This document shows, in pieces, positions 6,177 through 12,751 of a stretch of DNA of 12,751 nucleotides. Made by a program: the position numbers and the translations under genes. A model generated the notes under the pieces. The model did not search any database, was not told where the DNA came from, and saw only the letters and a list, made by a program, of their open reading frames with translations. Every line of letters begins with the position of its first letter. The stretch's first letter is position 1. Source of the DNA: Clostridia bacterium (GTDB taxonomy: Bacteria > Bacillota > Clostridia > Oscillospirales > Acutalibacteraceae); contig CAAEIM010000138.1 in assembly GCA_900755995.1 (NCBI GenBank), forward strand, positions 1 through 12,751, in the 5' to 3' direction.

Positions 6177-7553
6177 TCAGAATTTAATTTTTTCAGTAAT
6201 GTACTCGCTGAGCTTATCAATAGCAATTCTCTCCTGAGCCATTGTGTCACGGTCACGAACTGTTACGCAGCCGTCCTTAACTGAGTCAAAATCGTATGTG
6301 ATGCAGAAAGGTGTACCGATTTCGTCCTGTCTTCTGTAGCGCTTGCCGATTGAGCCTGCGTCATCGTAATCAACCATAAAGTCCTTCGCAAGCATATCGT
6401 AAACTTCCTGTGCTTTGTCATTGAGCTTTTTAGAAAGCGGAAGCACAGTAGCCTTAAACGGTGCAAGGGCAGGGTGAAGGTGAAGCACAACTCTTGTGTC
6501 CTTCTCGTCAATAACTTCCTCGTCATAAGCCTCAACCATAATTGCAAGGAACAAACGCTCAACTCCGAGTGAGGGCTCAATTACATAAGGAATGTATTTT
6601 TCGTTTGTCTGCGGGTCAAAGTATTCAAGTGACTTTCCGCTTGTATTCATATGCTGTGTAAGGTCATAGTCGGTTCTGTCTGCAACGCCCCAAAGCTCGC
6701 CCCAGCCGAACGGGAAGAGGTATTCAAAGTCGGTAGTAGCCTTTGAGTAGAAGCAAAGCTCTTCTTTTGCGTGGTCACGCAGTCTGAGATTTTCAGCCTT
6801 CATACCAAGTGAGTAGAGCCAGTCACGGCAGAAGCCTCTCCAGTATTCAAACCACTCAAGGTCAGTGCCGGGCTTGCAGAAAAATTCAAGCTCCATTTGC
6901 TCAAATTCACGAACACGGAAAATAAAGTTTCCGGGAGTGATTTCATTTCTGAATGATTTGCCAATCTGAGCAACGCCAAAAGGAACCTTTTTACGGCTTG
7001 TTCTCTGAATGTTTGCAAAGTTTACAAATATACCCTGAGCTGTTTCGGGGCGGAGATAAATCTCGTTTTTGCTGTCCTCTGTAACACCCTGAAAGGTTTT
7101 GAACATCAGGTTAAACTGGCGAATGTCGGTAAAGTTGTGCTTGCCGCATTCAGGGCAGGGAATCTGCTTTTCATTAATATATTCAGTCATTTTTTCGTTT
7201 GACCAGCCGCTTACGTTTGTGCCGTCAAAATCCTCAATCAGATTATCTGCACGGTGACGGGTTTTACATTCCTTGCAGTCCATAAGCGGGTCTGAAAAAC
7301 CGCCGAGATGTCCCGATGCAACCCAAGTCTGCGGATTCATAAGTATTGCAGAATCAAGGCCGACATTGTACTTGTTTTCCTGCACAAACTTTTTAAGCCA
7401 AGCCTGCTTTATGTTGTTTTTTAAAGCCATACCGAGAGGGCCGTAATCCCAGGTATTAGCCAGTCCGCCGTAAATTTCGGAGCCGGGATATACAAAGCCT
7501 CTGCCCTTACAAAGGGCAACAATTTTGTCCATGGTTTTTTGTGAATTTTCCAT
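6177..7553 (-). CDS. glyQS: Glycine--tRNA ligase, single-chain dimeric type
   Basis: This cytoplasmic enzyme charges tRNA-Gly with glycine using ATP. At 458 residues it has the usual length for the homodimeric form found in many Firmicutes, archaea and eukaryotes, not the two-subunit form. The N-terminus has GFVYPGSEIYGGLANTWDYG (19-38). C93/C96 (CKEC) and C133/C136 (CPEC) form a zinc-binding pair. Class II motif 2 lies around FRNEITPGNFIFRVREFEQM (201-220), and motif 3 is EPSLGVERLFLAIM (326-339). The anticodon-binding domain fills about 355-458 (VVLHLHPALAPFKATVLPL). GAGG (7562-7565) lies 8 bases before the ATG on this strand. The gene is transcribed alone, divergent from the dockerin gene. 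Its leader is too short for a T-box. Confidence 0.97.
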   Translation of the reverse strand: MENSQKTMDKIVALCKGRGFVYPGSEIYGGLANTWDYGPLGMALKNNIKQAWLKKFVQENKYNVGLDSAILMNPQTWVASGHLGGFSDPLMDCKECKTRHRADNLIEDFDGTNVSGWSNEKMTEYINEKQIPCPECGKHNFTDIRQFNLMFKTFQGVTEDSKNEIYLRPETAQGIFVNFANIQRTSRKKVPFGVAQIGKSFRNEITPGNFIFRVREFEQMELEFFCKPGTDLEWFEYWRGFCRDWLYSLGMKAENLRLRDHAKEELCFYSKATTDFEYLFPFGWGELWGVADRTDYDLTQHMNTSGKSLEYFDPQTNEKYIPYVIEPSLGVERLFLAIMVEAYDEEVIDEKDTRVVLHLHPALAPFKATVLPLSKKLNDKAQEVYDMLAKDFMVDYDDAGSIGKRYRRQDEIGTPFCITYDFDSVKDGCVTVRDRDTMAQERIAIDKLSEYITEKIKF

Positions 7554-7594
7554 ATCTGTAACCTCGTTTCAAATATCTACAAAAACTTATAATA

Positions 7595-7623
7595 AATATA
7601 CTACAAATTACATCTTATGTCAA
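7595..7623 (-). promoter_or_regulatory. glyQS promoter
   Basis: Read on the minus strand, a perfect -35 TTGACA (7618-7623) is followed by a 17-base spacer and -10 TATATT (7595-7600). The start point would fall near 7588, giving a leader of about 35 bases. This is a standard sigma-A promoter, and it leaves no room for a T-box riboswitch. Confidence 0.75.
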
Positions 7624-7701
7624 ATAAAAAAGCATAGGAAATGCTATGATTGTGTATTATAAAATTTTGTAAAAAAATTTTTATTATTTTACCTAAAATG
7701 C

Positions 7702-7730
7702 TTGCATTTCATTTATAATTAGTGTATAAT
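7702..7730 (+). promoter_or_regulatory. Promoter of the dockerin gene
   Basis: A consensus -10 TATAAT (7725-7730) lies 17 bases after TTGCAT (7702-7707), a weak -35 matching three of six consensus bases. Transcription should start near 7737. A 6-base inverted repeat TACTCA/TGAGTA (7736-7754) then sits at the very 5' end of the message, where it could stabilise the mRNA or act as an operator. The AGGAGG ribosome site (7761-7766) lies 9 bases before the ATG, which suggests strong expression. Confidence 0.65.
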
Positions 7731-7775
7731 ATTTATACTCAATGATTATGAGTAAATAAAAGGAGGAATTAATTA

Positions 7776-9608
7776 ATGAGAAAGACATCAAAAGTTCTCA
7801 GCTTGGCTCTTGCAGGATTAATGACAGTTTCTGCGTCAGCTGCAACTGCTTTTACTGCGTTTGCTGCTGAACCTGCAGACACAAATGTTTATTTTGAAGT
7901 GCCAACAGAAATTTGGGCTGACGCTGTGGAAAAAACACCGGTAAATAAGCTCAAAGTATATGCTCACAGTTATAGTGTAAACAATAGTGACCCTGAGTAT
8001 AAAGAAAAAACATGGCAGACTAAAGGCGAACAGTGTAAATATGTTTCAGACAATATCTTTTCATATGATATTGATGCAAAAATGAAAACATCACTTAAAG
8101 ACGGCGCTGATTATGTAATGATTTTCTCTATTGTCGGAGATAAGAGCTACCAGACCTGTAACGTAACTATGGGTAAGCCTTGCTACGGTGATACAATCGT
8201 TGTAACAGGTGAAACCTATGAAAACTCTGTTGACTCACAGAAAAAGGACTACAAGTCAGTATGGAAAAACGAGGCAAATGCTGCTGTTTACGGTCCTAAG
8301 CTTGAGATTACTTCAACCGGCCGTGTAGTTGGTGAGAAGATTCCGACATGCATTACACCTGAGGAAATGGTTGCAGAATTTATTCACTCTTACGGTGTAA
8401 CCAACGCTTCACTTCTTAGCCCTGAGTCAGTACAGGCTACCTGTGACAATGAATTTGTTAAGGCTGACCATCAGAAGGTTTACAATTTATATGTAGAGAA
8501 GTACGCTGAGGAGCTTGCAGATATTGAAAATTATCCTAACACAGCTACTGCTGAGGCTGTAGCTGAATATCTCGGCGTTTCTCCTGAGCCGGTAGATCCA
8601 ACAGATCCGGAGCCTACAGATCCTACACCTGCAGGCACAACATATGTCGTAGCTGGTACAGATAACCTTTGCGGCGTTGCTTGGACAGGCTCACCTGCTG
8701 ACGCACCTGCAAATGTTATGACAGACAACGGTGACGGTACATACACTAAGGTATTTAACGATGTACAGCCTGCTGAGGGTGTACAGTTTAAGGTTGTAGA
8801 GAACACAGCAGATGGCGAGCAGAACTGGATTGGCGACGAAACTGGCAACAATGTAACATTTAATATCACATCAGCTTGCGATGTTACAGTAACATTTGAT
8901 TCTGCTACACAGAAGATTACAGTAACAGGCGATGGCGTAGAATTCGTTACAGAGCTTGAAATCACAAGCATCAATGCAGTTGGCAACGGCGATCCTGAAG
9001 ATGAGGGCGGCTGGCTTAACGGTGTTGCATGGGATCCATCAGCTAATGAAATGACACAGGTTTCTGACAAGGTTTATGAAATTACATTTACAAATGTAAC
9101 TGCATATGACAACTATCAGGTTAAGTTTGCAGCAAACGGTGCTTGGACAGACAGCTGGGGCAGCAAAGAAGAAAACTTCATAGCAGAGTCAGGTGTAGAA
9201 TTTGACGCTACATACAACGGCGAGAATATCACAATTAATGTTCCTTATGAGATTGCTGATGTAACACTCAGACTTGATCTTACAAACTTTGATTATGCAA
9301 CAAAGACAGGTGCTGTTGCTACAGTAACAGTTAAGGATATGACTCCTACTTATCCTGTTTACATTGTTGGCGATGTAAACAACGATAAGGTAATTGACGC
9401 AAATGATGTAACAGCTCTTCAGATGTATGTTGCAAAATATACATTTGATTATGAAGTAATGGAAGGTGTTGCTGATGTTGACGGCAACGGCAAGGTAAAT
9501 GTACTTGATGTAACAGCTCTTCAGAAGTATCTTGCAGGCGGTTATACAAATGTAGGCAATGCAGGCAAAGATCTTGCAGACGTATTGAATGGTAAAGATG
9601 CTGCATAA
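7776..9608 (+). CDS. sas20: Secreted starch-binding dockerin protein, Sas20-like amylosome component
   Basis: This 610-residue non-catalytic protein should bind starch and dock onto a cohesin scaffold outside the cell. A Sec signal peptide ends at AFA30-A31. Residues about 35-190 form an N-terminal module (VYFEVPTEIW, VYAHSY, PCYGDTIVVTG, ENSVDSQKK) that I take as equivalent to the novel first starch-binding domain of R. bromii Sas20. A helical stretch (190-268) leads to a Pro/Thr/Asp linker (270-287). Two modules like the X25 domains of pullulanases follow: 288-392 (YVVAGTDNLCGVAWTG, NGDGTYTKVF) and 393-525 (GGWLNGVAWDPSANEM, YQVKFAANGAWTDSWGS). A type I dockerin fills 532-590, with two calcium loops (D533-N535-D537-D541-D544 and D567-D569-N571-N575-D578). 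No glycosidase domain is present. The domain order fits Sas20, but the name is from memory of that architecture. Confidence 0.8.
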   Translation: MRKTSKVLSLALAGLMTVSASAATAFTAFAAEPADTNVYFEVPTEIWADAVEKTPVNKLKVYAHSYSVNNSDPEYKEKTWQTKGEQCKYVSDNIFSYDIDAKMKTSLKDGADYVMIFSIVGDKSYQTCNVTMGKPCYGDTIVVTGETYENSVDSQKKDYKSVWKNEANAAVYGPKLEITSTGRVVGEKIPTCITPEEMVAEFIHSYGVTNASLLSPESVQATCDNEFVKADHQKVYNLYVEKYAEELADIENYPNTATAEAVAEYLGVSPEPVDPTDPEPTDPTPAGTTYVVAGTDNLCGVAWTGSPADAPANVMTDNGDGTYTKVFNDVQPAEGVQFKVVENTADGEQNWIGDETGNNVTFNITSACDVTVTFDSATQKITVTGDGVEFVTELEITSINAVGNGDPEDEGGWLNGVAWDPSANEMTQVSDKVYEITFTNVTAYDNYQVKFAANGAWTDSWGSKEENFIAESGVEFDATYNGENITINVPYEIADVTLRLDLTNFDYATKTGAVATVTVKDMTPTYPVYIVGDVNNDKVIDANDVTALQMYVAKYTFDYEVMEGVADVDGNGKVNVLDVTALQKYLAGGYTNVGNAGKDLADVLNGKDAA

Positions 9609-9638
9609 TTATTGTATCTTAATTTAATATCTAAACTC

Positions 9639-9675
9639 AAAACAGGCGACAGCAATTTGCTGCCGCTTGTTTTCT
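9639..9675 (+). terminator. Terminator of the dockerin gene
   Basis: A 16-base stem (9639-9654 with 9658-9673) with one G-T and one A-C pair, closing on a 3-base loop, ends in a TTGTTTTCT tail. It begins about 30 bases after the stop codon. Confidence 0.85.
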
Positions 9676-9755
9676 ATTGAGTAGAGAAATATTATTTATT
9701 AAAATTAACTCATTGAGGTCTACAATATACAAGAACTATATTTTTTATAATTAGC

Positions 9756-9784
9756 TTGATTTTATTTGAGATTTAAGCTATACT
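9756..9784 (+). promoter_or_regulatory. Promoter of the DUF1292 gene
   Basis: TTGATT (9756-9761) and TATACT (9779-9784) are separated by 17 bases. Transcription would start near 9791, about 25 bases before the TTG start codon. This gives the gene its own transcript behind the dockerin terminator. Confidence 0.7.
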
Positions 9785-9815
9785 TTTAGTAAATGATTAA
9801 AAGCAGGGTGATATT

Positions 9816-10115
9816 TTGGCTGATAATAATGCTACTTTTCAGAATGATATTAACGATGACGGCGCATTGATTGCGCTTACAGACGAAACCGGCAAAGAGG
9901 TTATTTTTGAGATTCTCGGTGTTATAGATTATGATAACGATGAATTTGCCGTACTTATTGAAAACCGTTCGGATGCTGATGAGGTTGTTATTTTTAAAAT
10001 TCAATCTCTCGACGATGAGAACGAGGAGTTTGTAAGTATTGAAGATGAGGAGCTTTTAAATAAGGTATTTGAGCTTTTCAAAAAACAATATGACGGATAT
10101 ATGAAATTTGAATAA
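9816..10115 (+). CDS. DUF1292 family protein
   Basis: This small acidic cytoplasmic protein of 99 residues belongs to the family that includes B. subtilis YrzB. It is widespread in Firmicutes and has no known function. The core EVIFEILGVIDYDNDEFAVLIEN runs into VVIFKIQSLDDENEEFVSIEDEE, with a final helix LLNKVFELFKKQYD. The start is TTG. AGGGTGAT (9805-9812) just upstream pairs well with the 16S tail, and the next in-frame ATG would remove the whole conserved core. It has its own promoter and terminator. In other genomes this family often lies beside yrzL or ruvX-type genes; here it is alone. Confidence 0.85.
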   Translation: MADNNATFQNDINDDGALIALTDETGKEVIFEILGVIDYDNDEFAVLIENRSDADEVVIFKIQSLDDENEEFVSIEDEELLNKVFELFKKQYDGYMKFE

Positions 10116-10124
10116 TTTTAAACT

Positions 10125-10146
10125 GAGGAGCAACGCTCCTCTTTTT
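10125..10146 (+). terminator. Terminator of the DUF1292 gene
   Basis: GAGGAGC (10125-10131) and GCTCCTC (10135-10141) form a perfect 7-base GC-rich stem with loop AAC, followed by five T. It lies about 10 bases after the stop codon. Confidence 0.9.
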
Positions 10147-10205
10147 ATGTAGGTATATTTTTATAAAAATGCTTTGAAATGTTTTTCGTTTTTTGGAGGT
10201 GTATT

Positions 10206-11528
10206 GTGGATTTATTAAAAGACAACATAAAAAAGCTGTATTTTCGTTATCTTTTTCCATCGCTCGGAAGCGCAGTTGTCGCCTCTGTTTATCTTATGAC
10301 CGATGCTGTTGTAATCGGAAAGGGAATAGGCGATAATGCGCTTGCGGCGTTAAATATTACCACTCCGATTATCAGTTTTATGTTCTCAATCGGAATATTG
10401 TTTGGCATAGGCGGCTCGGTAATTTTCAGTGTGCATAAGGGTACGGGAGATACTCAAAAGGCAAACAGGTGTTTTACTTCTGCTTTTATCGGGGCAGCAG
10501 CAATGGCTTTAATTGTTTTTGTGCTGAGCAATATTTTTGACAGGCAGATTCTGAGCTGTATGGGCGCAAAAGGAGAGCTTTTTGACTATGCTTACGACTA
10601 TGTAAGGGTTTATTACTATTTTGCAATTCCAAGCTCATTGCTTCACTTTTTCTCGGCGTTTGTCAGGAGTGACAAAGACCCTAACAGAGCAATGGCTGCA
10701 GTCATTGCAGGCGGCACAGTAAATGTGGTTTTTGACATTATACTTGTTTATCCCGCACAAATGGGAATGGCAGGTGCGGCTATTGCCTCGGTGTCGGGCA
10801 TTTCAATTCAATTTTTAGTTTGCCTGACTCATTTTCTGTCAAAGAAAAATACAATTTCCTTTGCAAAGCCTAAAAATTTCTTAAAAAATCTGTTTAATAC
10901 AGTTAAAAGCGGATTATCGGGATTTATTACGGAGCTGTCAAATGCGGTTATAATTTTTGTATTTAACTATCAGCTTTTGATTTACTGTTCCAATACAGAG
11001 CTGGCTGTTTACGGAGTGCTTGCTAACTGCGCAATTTTGTTTAATGCATTGTTTACGGGAGTCGGACAGGCTGTACAGCCATTGTCTGCATTTAATTTCG
11101 GAGCAGGAAAAATGGAACGAATCGCAAGGCTGCGAAAGATTGCCTATACCACGGTTATACTTATGGGAGTTTTGTTTGGGTTATCCGGCATTATTTTTCC
11201 GGAAGCAGTTGCGTCTTGCTTTATAGATCTTACCGCCGCCACAAGAGCGGTAACAAGGTCGGCGTTGCCCGTGTACTTTACTGCATTTTTTGCTATGGGA
11301 ATAAATGTTATGTCAACCTATTATTTCCAGTCCTTGATGAAGGGCGGATATTCCCTCACTGTATCAATGCTGCGAAATATTATTATAAGTTCGTCATTAT
11401 TGCTGTTATTGCCGATGATATTCGGCGGAGAGGCAATTTGGTTTGCTATTCCGATTACAGAAATTATAGTTGCTGCTGTTTGCTTTATTATGCTTAAAAC
11501 GAATAATAAAGCTGCTAAGATTTCATAA
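10206..11528 (+). CDS. MATE family multidrug/sodium antiporter
   Basis: This is a 440-residue inner-membrane exporter with about 12 hydrophobic segments in two similar halves, the usual size and layout of MATE transporters that expel cationic compounds in exchange for sodium or protons. Typical MATE features are FPSLGSAVVASVYLMTDAVVIG in the first segment, ALAALNITTPI, and GGSVIFSVHKGTGD at the end of segment 2. GVGQAVQPLSAFNFGAGK in the second half is like the VGQAIQPIISYNYGAG of MepA-type members. The frame is open from an ATG at 10179, but GGAGGT (10195-10200) lies 5 bases before GTG 10206, which starts MDLLKDNIKKLYFRYLFPS, so GTG is preferred. The substrate is unknown. The tex gene follows after 16 bases, and both probably share one message. 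Confidence 0.9.
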   Translation: MDLLKDNIKKLYFRYLFPSLGSAVVASVYLMTDAVVIGKGIGDNALAALNITTPIISFMFSIGILFGIGGSVIFSVHKGTGDTQKANRCFTSAFIGAAAMALIVFVLSNIFDRQILSCMGAKGELFDYAYDYVRVYYYFAIPSSLLHFFSAFVRSDKDPNRAMAAVIAGGTVNVVFDIILVYPAQMGMAGAAIASVSGISIQFLVCLTHFLSKKNTISFAKPKNFLKNLFNTVKSGLSGFITELSNAVIIFVFNYQLLIYCSNTELAVYGVLANCAILFNALFTGVGQAVQPLSAFNFGAGKMERIARLRKIAYTTVILMGVLFGLSGIIFPEAVASCFIDLTAATRAVTRSALPVYFTAFFAMGINVMSTYYFQSLMKGGYSLTVSMLRNIIISSSLLLLLPMIFGGEAIWFAIPITEIIVAAVCFIMLKTNNKAAKIS

Positions 11529-11544
11529 ATTTATTGGAGGAAAT

Positions 11545-12751
11545 ATGGATTATTCAGAGATATTATCACAGGAGTTTCAAATAAAAGAGGAGTATGCGCA
11601 GAATGTAATTTCTTTGCTTGACGATGGCAACACCATTCCTTTTATTGCACGCTACCGCAAAGAAATGCACGGTTCAATGGACGATCAGCTAATCAGAGCT
11701 TTTAGTGAAAAGCTTGAATATCTGCGTTCTCTTGATAAGCGCAGAGAGGAAATCCGCACGCTCATTGACAGTCAGGAAAAGCTGACAGATGAAATTAACC
11801 TTGCGCTTGATAATGCGCAGACTCTCAGTGAGCTTGAGGACATTTACAGACCGTACAGACCAAAGAGAAAAACAAGGGCTTCCGTTGCCAAGGAAAAAGG
11901 TCTTGAGCCGCTGGCAGGGCTTATTTTAAAGCAGGACAAGGACTGCAATCCGTCCGCAGAGGCTCAGGCTTATATTGATGAAGAAAAGGGCGTTGCAAAC
12001 ACAGATGAGGCTTTGCAGGGCGCAATGGATATTATAGCAGAGCTTGTTTCCGACAATGCAGAAATCCGCAAGCGTGTGAGAAACTTAACCAATATGTACG
12101 GCGTTATTTCCTCAACTGCCGTTGACTCGGAAAAAGACAGCGTTTACAGACAGTATTATGACTATAAAGAGCCTGTTAAAAAGATAGCCGACCACCGTTT
12201 GCTTGCCGTAAACAGGGGAGAGAAGGAGGGCTTTTTAAAGGTTTCTGTAGAAATGGACAGCGAAAAGCCTCTTAATTCAATTAATTCTGTAATGATTACA
12301 AATCCCTCCTCAGTATGCGCTGATGTGGTAAAAGCAGCTTGTGAGGACGCTTATGCCAGACTGATTTTCCCTTCAATAGAACGTGAAATCAGAAATGATT
12401 TGACCGAAACTGCCTGCGAAAATTCAATGAAGGTTTTCGGTGTAAATCTGCGCCAGCTTCTGATGCAGTCGCCTGTTAAGGGTAAAACCGTATTGGGGCT
12501 TGACCCCGGATATAGAACAGGCTGTAAGGTTGCCGTTGTTGACGGAACAGGCAAGGTGCTTGATACCGCCGTTATTTATCCTACTCACTCGGAGGCTAAG
12601 GTAAAGGAGTCAAAGCAAAAGCTTTTGCAGCTTATTAAAAAGCACAATGTAGATATTATTTCAATCGGAAACGGCACGGCAAGCAAGGAAACCGAAATGT
12701 TTGCCGCAGATACAATTAAAGAGGCCGATCATCCGGTTTATTATATGGTAG
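11545..12751 (+). CDS. tex: Tex-family RNA-binding transcription accessory protein, 5' part
   Basis: The first 402 codons of Tex are present and the gene continues past the window end. Tex proteins are cytoplasmic nucleic-acid-binding factors of roughly 700 to 780 residues linked to transcription and stress tolerance. The N-terminal helical region has the hallmark GNTIPFIARYRKEMHGSMDD (about 28-47), then LEDIYRPYRPKRKTRASVAKEKGLEPLA. The RNase H-like YqgF domain begins at VLGLDPGYRTGCKVAVVD, with the acidic residue D320. The helix-hairpin-helix and C-terminal S1 domains lie outside the window. GGAGG (11536-11540) stands 4 bases before the ATG. The frame is open without breaks. It follows the MATE gene by 16 bases with no terminator between them. 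Confidence 0.95.
   Translation, partial: MDYSEILSQEFQIKEEYAQNVISLLDDGNTIPFIARYRKEMHGSMDDQLIRAFSEKLEYLRSLDKRREEIRTLIDSQEKLTDEINLALDNAQTLSELEDIYRPYRPKRKTRASVAKEKGLEPLAGLILKQDKDCNPSAEAQAYIDEEKGVANTDEALQGAMDIIAELVSDNAEIRKRVRNLTNMYGVISSTAVDSEKDSVYRQYYDYKEPVKKIADHRLLAVNRGEKEGFLKVSVEMDSEKPLNSINSVMITNPSSVCADVVKAACEDAYARLIFPSIEREIRNDLTETACENSMKVFGVNLRQLLMQSPVKGKTVLGLDPGYRTGCKVAVVDGTGKVLDTAVIYPTHSEAKVKESKQKLLQLIKKHNVDIISIGNGTASKETEMFAADTIKEADHPVYYMV

Noticed and set aside
7625..7645. Small hairpin AGCAT/ATGCT with a T-run on the minus strand
   Set aside because: The stem is only 5 base pairs and lies upstream of the glyQS promoter. It is too weak to call as a terminator.
7554..7701. T-box riboswitch for glyQS
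   Set aside because: The space to the promoter is too short, and no T-box consensus (TGGNACCGCG) appears on the minus strand.
8531..9070. 179-codon minus-strand open frame opposite the dockerin gene
   Set aside because: It is the shadow of a gene with strongly biased codons, is rich in Ser/Val/Pro of low complexity, and has no ribosome site.
1..12751. CRISPR array, insertion sequence or transposase
   Set aside because: No regularly spaced repeats and no transposase or integrase coding sequence are seen in any frame.

Overview
The window looks like chromosome of a starch-degrading gut Clostridia of the Ruminococcus bromii type. The base composition is AT-rich. Strong AGGAGG-type ribosome sites and sigma-A-like promoters are present. 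A secreted dockerin protein (7776-9608) has the architecture of the R. bromii amylosome protein Sas20. Glycyl-tRNA synthetase is the single-chain form with a Cys4 zinc site. The species call is an inference from protein style; nothing was searched.

Left part, 1-4425. Five small genes run rightward with tiny gaps or overlaps, like one operon: two GNAT acetyltransferases, a VOC/glyoxalase-fold protein, a class I SAM methyltransferase and a Tam-like trans-aconitate methyltransferase. Three of the five are broken. The first lacks its 5' end at a hairpin, the second has a one-base frameshift, and the fifth has one in-frame TAA. After them comes an AT-rich gene whose product resembles only the C-terminal part of a KAP-type P-loop NTPase.

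Boundary, about 4400-4517. A 54-base stretch is exactly the 3' part of a tRNA-Leu(CAG), from the anticodon loop through CCA, followed by a terminator. No 5' half is present. This is the classic form of the displaced attachment site left when a tyrosine-recombinase element integrates into a tRNA gene. I therefore read 1-4425 as the right-hand end of a decaying integrated island and everything to the right as the older chromosome. The island's integrase and the restored tRNA would lie to the left, outside the window.

Right part, 4480-12751. An orphan lipoprotein is followed by two hairpin terminators and about 280 bases with no gene seen. glyQS (minus strand) diverges from the Sas20-like dockerin gene, and both have readable promoters in the shared spacer. 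A DUF1292 protein with a TTG start has its own promoter and terminator. A MATE-family exporter lies 16 bases before tex, which runs off the window end.

How they work together: the dockerin protein should be secreted and plug into a cohesin scaffold to hold starch. glyQS, tex and the DUF1292 gene are housekeeping. The modification enzymes at the left are typical accessory cargo and are mostly dead in this strain.
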